Of a DNA stretch of 64,000 bases, positions 63,618 to 64,000 are shown piece by piece (the first letter of the stretch is position 1; each line of letters starts with the position of its first letter). The notes under the pieces are model-generated. The model searched no databases, was not told the DNA's origin, and saw nothing but the letters and a program-made list of their open reading frames with translations. This DNA is from Pseudomonas delhiensis (lineage in GTDB: Bacteria > Pseudomonadota > Gammaproteobacteria > Pseudomonadales > Pseudomonadaceae), in NCBI RefSeq assembly GCF_900187975.1, contig NZ_FZPC01000027.1, positions 1 to 64,000 of the forward strand, given 5' to 3'. The position numbers and the translations under genes were made by a program.

Positions 63618-63755
63618 GCTCGCTCCGGGGTCGGGTGTCGACGCCCATGGTAACCCTCGTCCAGGCGTTTTCAAGTTACAGCATCGGGCGACTGGCGGGC
63701 CGCGCCAGCCTGGCCAAGACTGTTCAGTCCCCTTCCCCTGATCAGGAGCCCTGCC

Positions 63756-64000
63756 ATGTCCATCGACAACGTGCTGTACCGCGCCTACGCCGAAGCCACC
63801 GGTGGCCGCGAGGGCCGCGCCATTTCCTCCGACGGCGTGCTCGACGTGGAGCTGACCACGCCCAAGGAACTGGGCGGCAACGGCGAGCGCGGCACCAACC
63901 CGGAGCAGTTGTTCGCCGCCGGCTACTCGGCGTGCTTCCTCGGCGCCATGAAGTTCGTCGCCGCCCGCGACAAGCTGGCGATACCCAAGGACCCGTCCAT
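63756..64000 (+). CDS. ohr: Organic hydroperoxide resistance protein (partial, runs off right edge)
   Basis: The first 81 codons are visible. [50 protein letters not shown] and KLAIP fit Ohr: the Cys of YSACF is the peroxidatic Cys and the Arg of GERGTNPE lies in the active site. It reduces organic hydroperoxides with a lipoyl-dependent reductant. An AGGAG ribosome-binding site lies 8 bp before the ATG. The regulator OhrR is not in the visible part. Confidence 0.93.
   Translation, partial: MSIDNVLYRAYAEATGGREGRAISSDGVLDVELTTPKELGGNGERGTNPEQLFAAGYSACFLGAMKFVAARDKLAIPKDPS

Noticed and set aside
1-64000. CRISPR array, tRNA or rRNA genes, integrase or transposase
   Set aside because: No regular spacer-repeat array, no cloverleaf-type sequence with a CCA end and no recombinase motif were seen. 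The repeats present are REP-like and dispersed.

Overview
The window looks like chromosome of a high-GC Pseudomonas. The evidence is the gene content (mhp, pyochelin-type siderophore and sulfur-starvation genes), GC-rich codon use throughout, and many REP-like palindromes of the GTAGGAGCG kind. The species cannot be fixed from the sequence alone; a P. citronellolis/P. aeruginosa-group-like strain is an inference. Genes are tightly packed, often with 4-bp ATGA stop/start overlaps. I found no tRNA, rRNA, transposase, prophage or CRISPR array.

1-7.1 kb: a 3-(hydroxyphenyl)propionate meta-cleavage operon, mhpABCDFE on the minus strand and cut by the left edge, divergent from its activator gene mhpR. 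A near-copy of the E. coli MhpR operator lies between them. 7.1-14.3 kb: a repeat-rich spacer, an MFS transporter, a ketopantoate-reductase-like gene, and an operon of AhpD-like protein, acyl-CoA-dehydrogenase-fold flavoprotein and SsuABC/NrtABC-type ABC importer. A divergent AraC regulator sits beside that operon.

15.2-41.6 kb: a complete siderophore locus with the gene order pchDHIEFKCBA on the minus strand, divergent pchR, and fetABCDEF on the plus strand. This is the published layout of the enantio-pyochelin locus of P. protegens, not the P. aeruginosa pyochelin layout. PchE lacks the embedded epimerase domain, and the reductase is of the PchK (saccharopine-dehydrogenase-like) type rather than PchG. 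Salicylate is made by PchA and PchB, activated by PchD, condensed with two cysteines on PchE and PchF, reduced by PchK and edited by PchC. FetA and FetCDE import the ferric complex, and PchR and Fur would control both arms.

41.6-43.6 kb: an epoxide-hydrolase-like gene, then about 1 kb without a gene that holds REPs and an unusual series of six consecutive perfect hairpins. 43.6-51.1 kb: the least explained locus. It holds a GntR/UTRA regulator, an AprA-like flavoprotein, an AprB-like 2x[4Fe-4S] ferredoxin, an ABC importer whose binding protein carries a NosL-like tail, a HEAT-repeat protein and a DUF971 protein. 51.1-57.8 kb: a sulfatase/phosphonate-monoester-hydrolase-family enzyme, a LysR regulator, a TonB-dependent receptor and a periplasmic arylsulfotransferase. 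Together these suggest uptake and redox processing of an organosulfur (or similar oxyanion) compound.

57.9-64 kb: ordinary accessory genes, namely AraC with an EamA exporter, nitronate monooxygenase, LysR with a YbfB-type MFS protein, a CGNR zinc-finger regulator, and the start of ohr. Two families of asymmetric inverted-repeat elements are scattered between genes, and in several places they supply the stop codon of the neighbouring gene.
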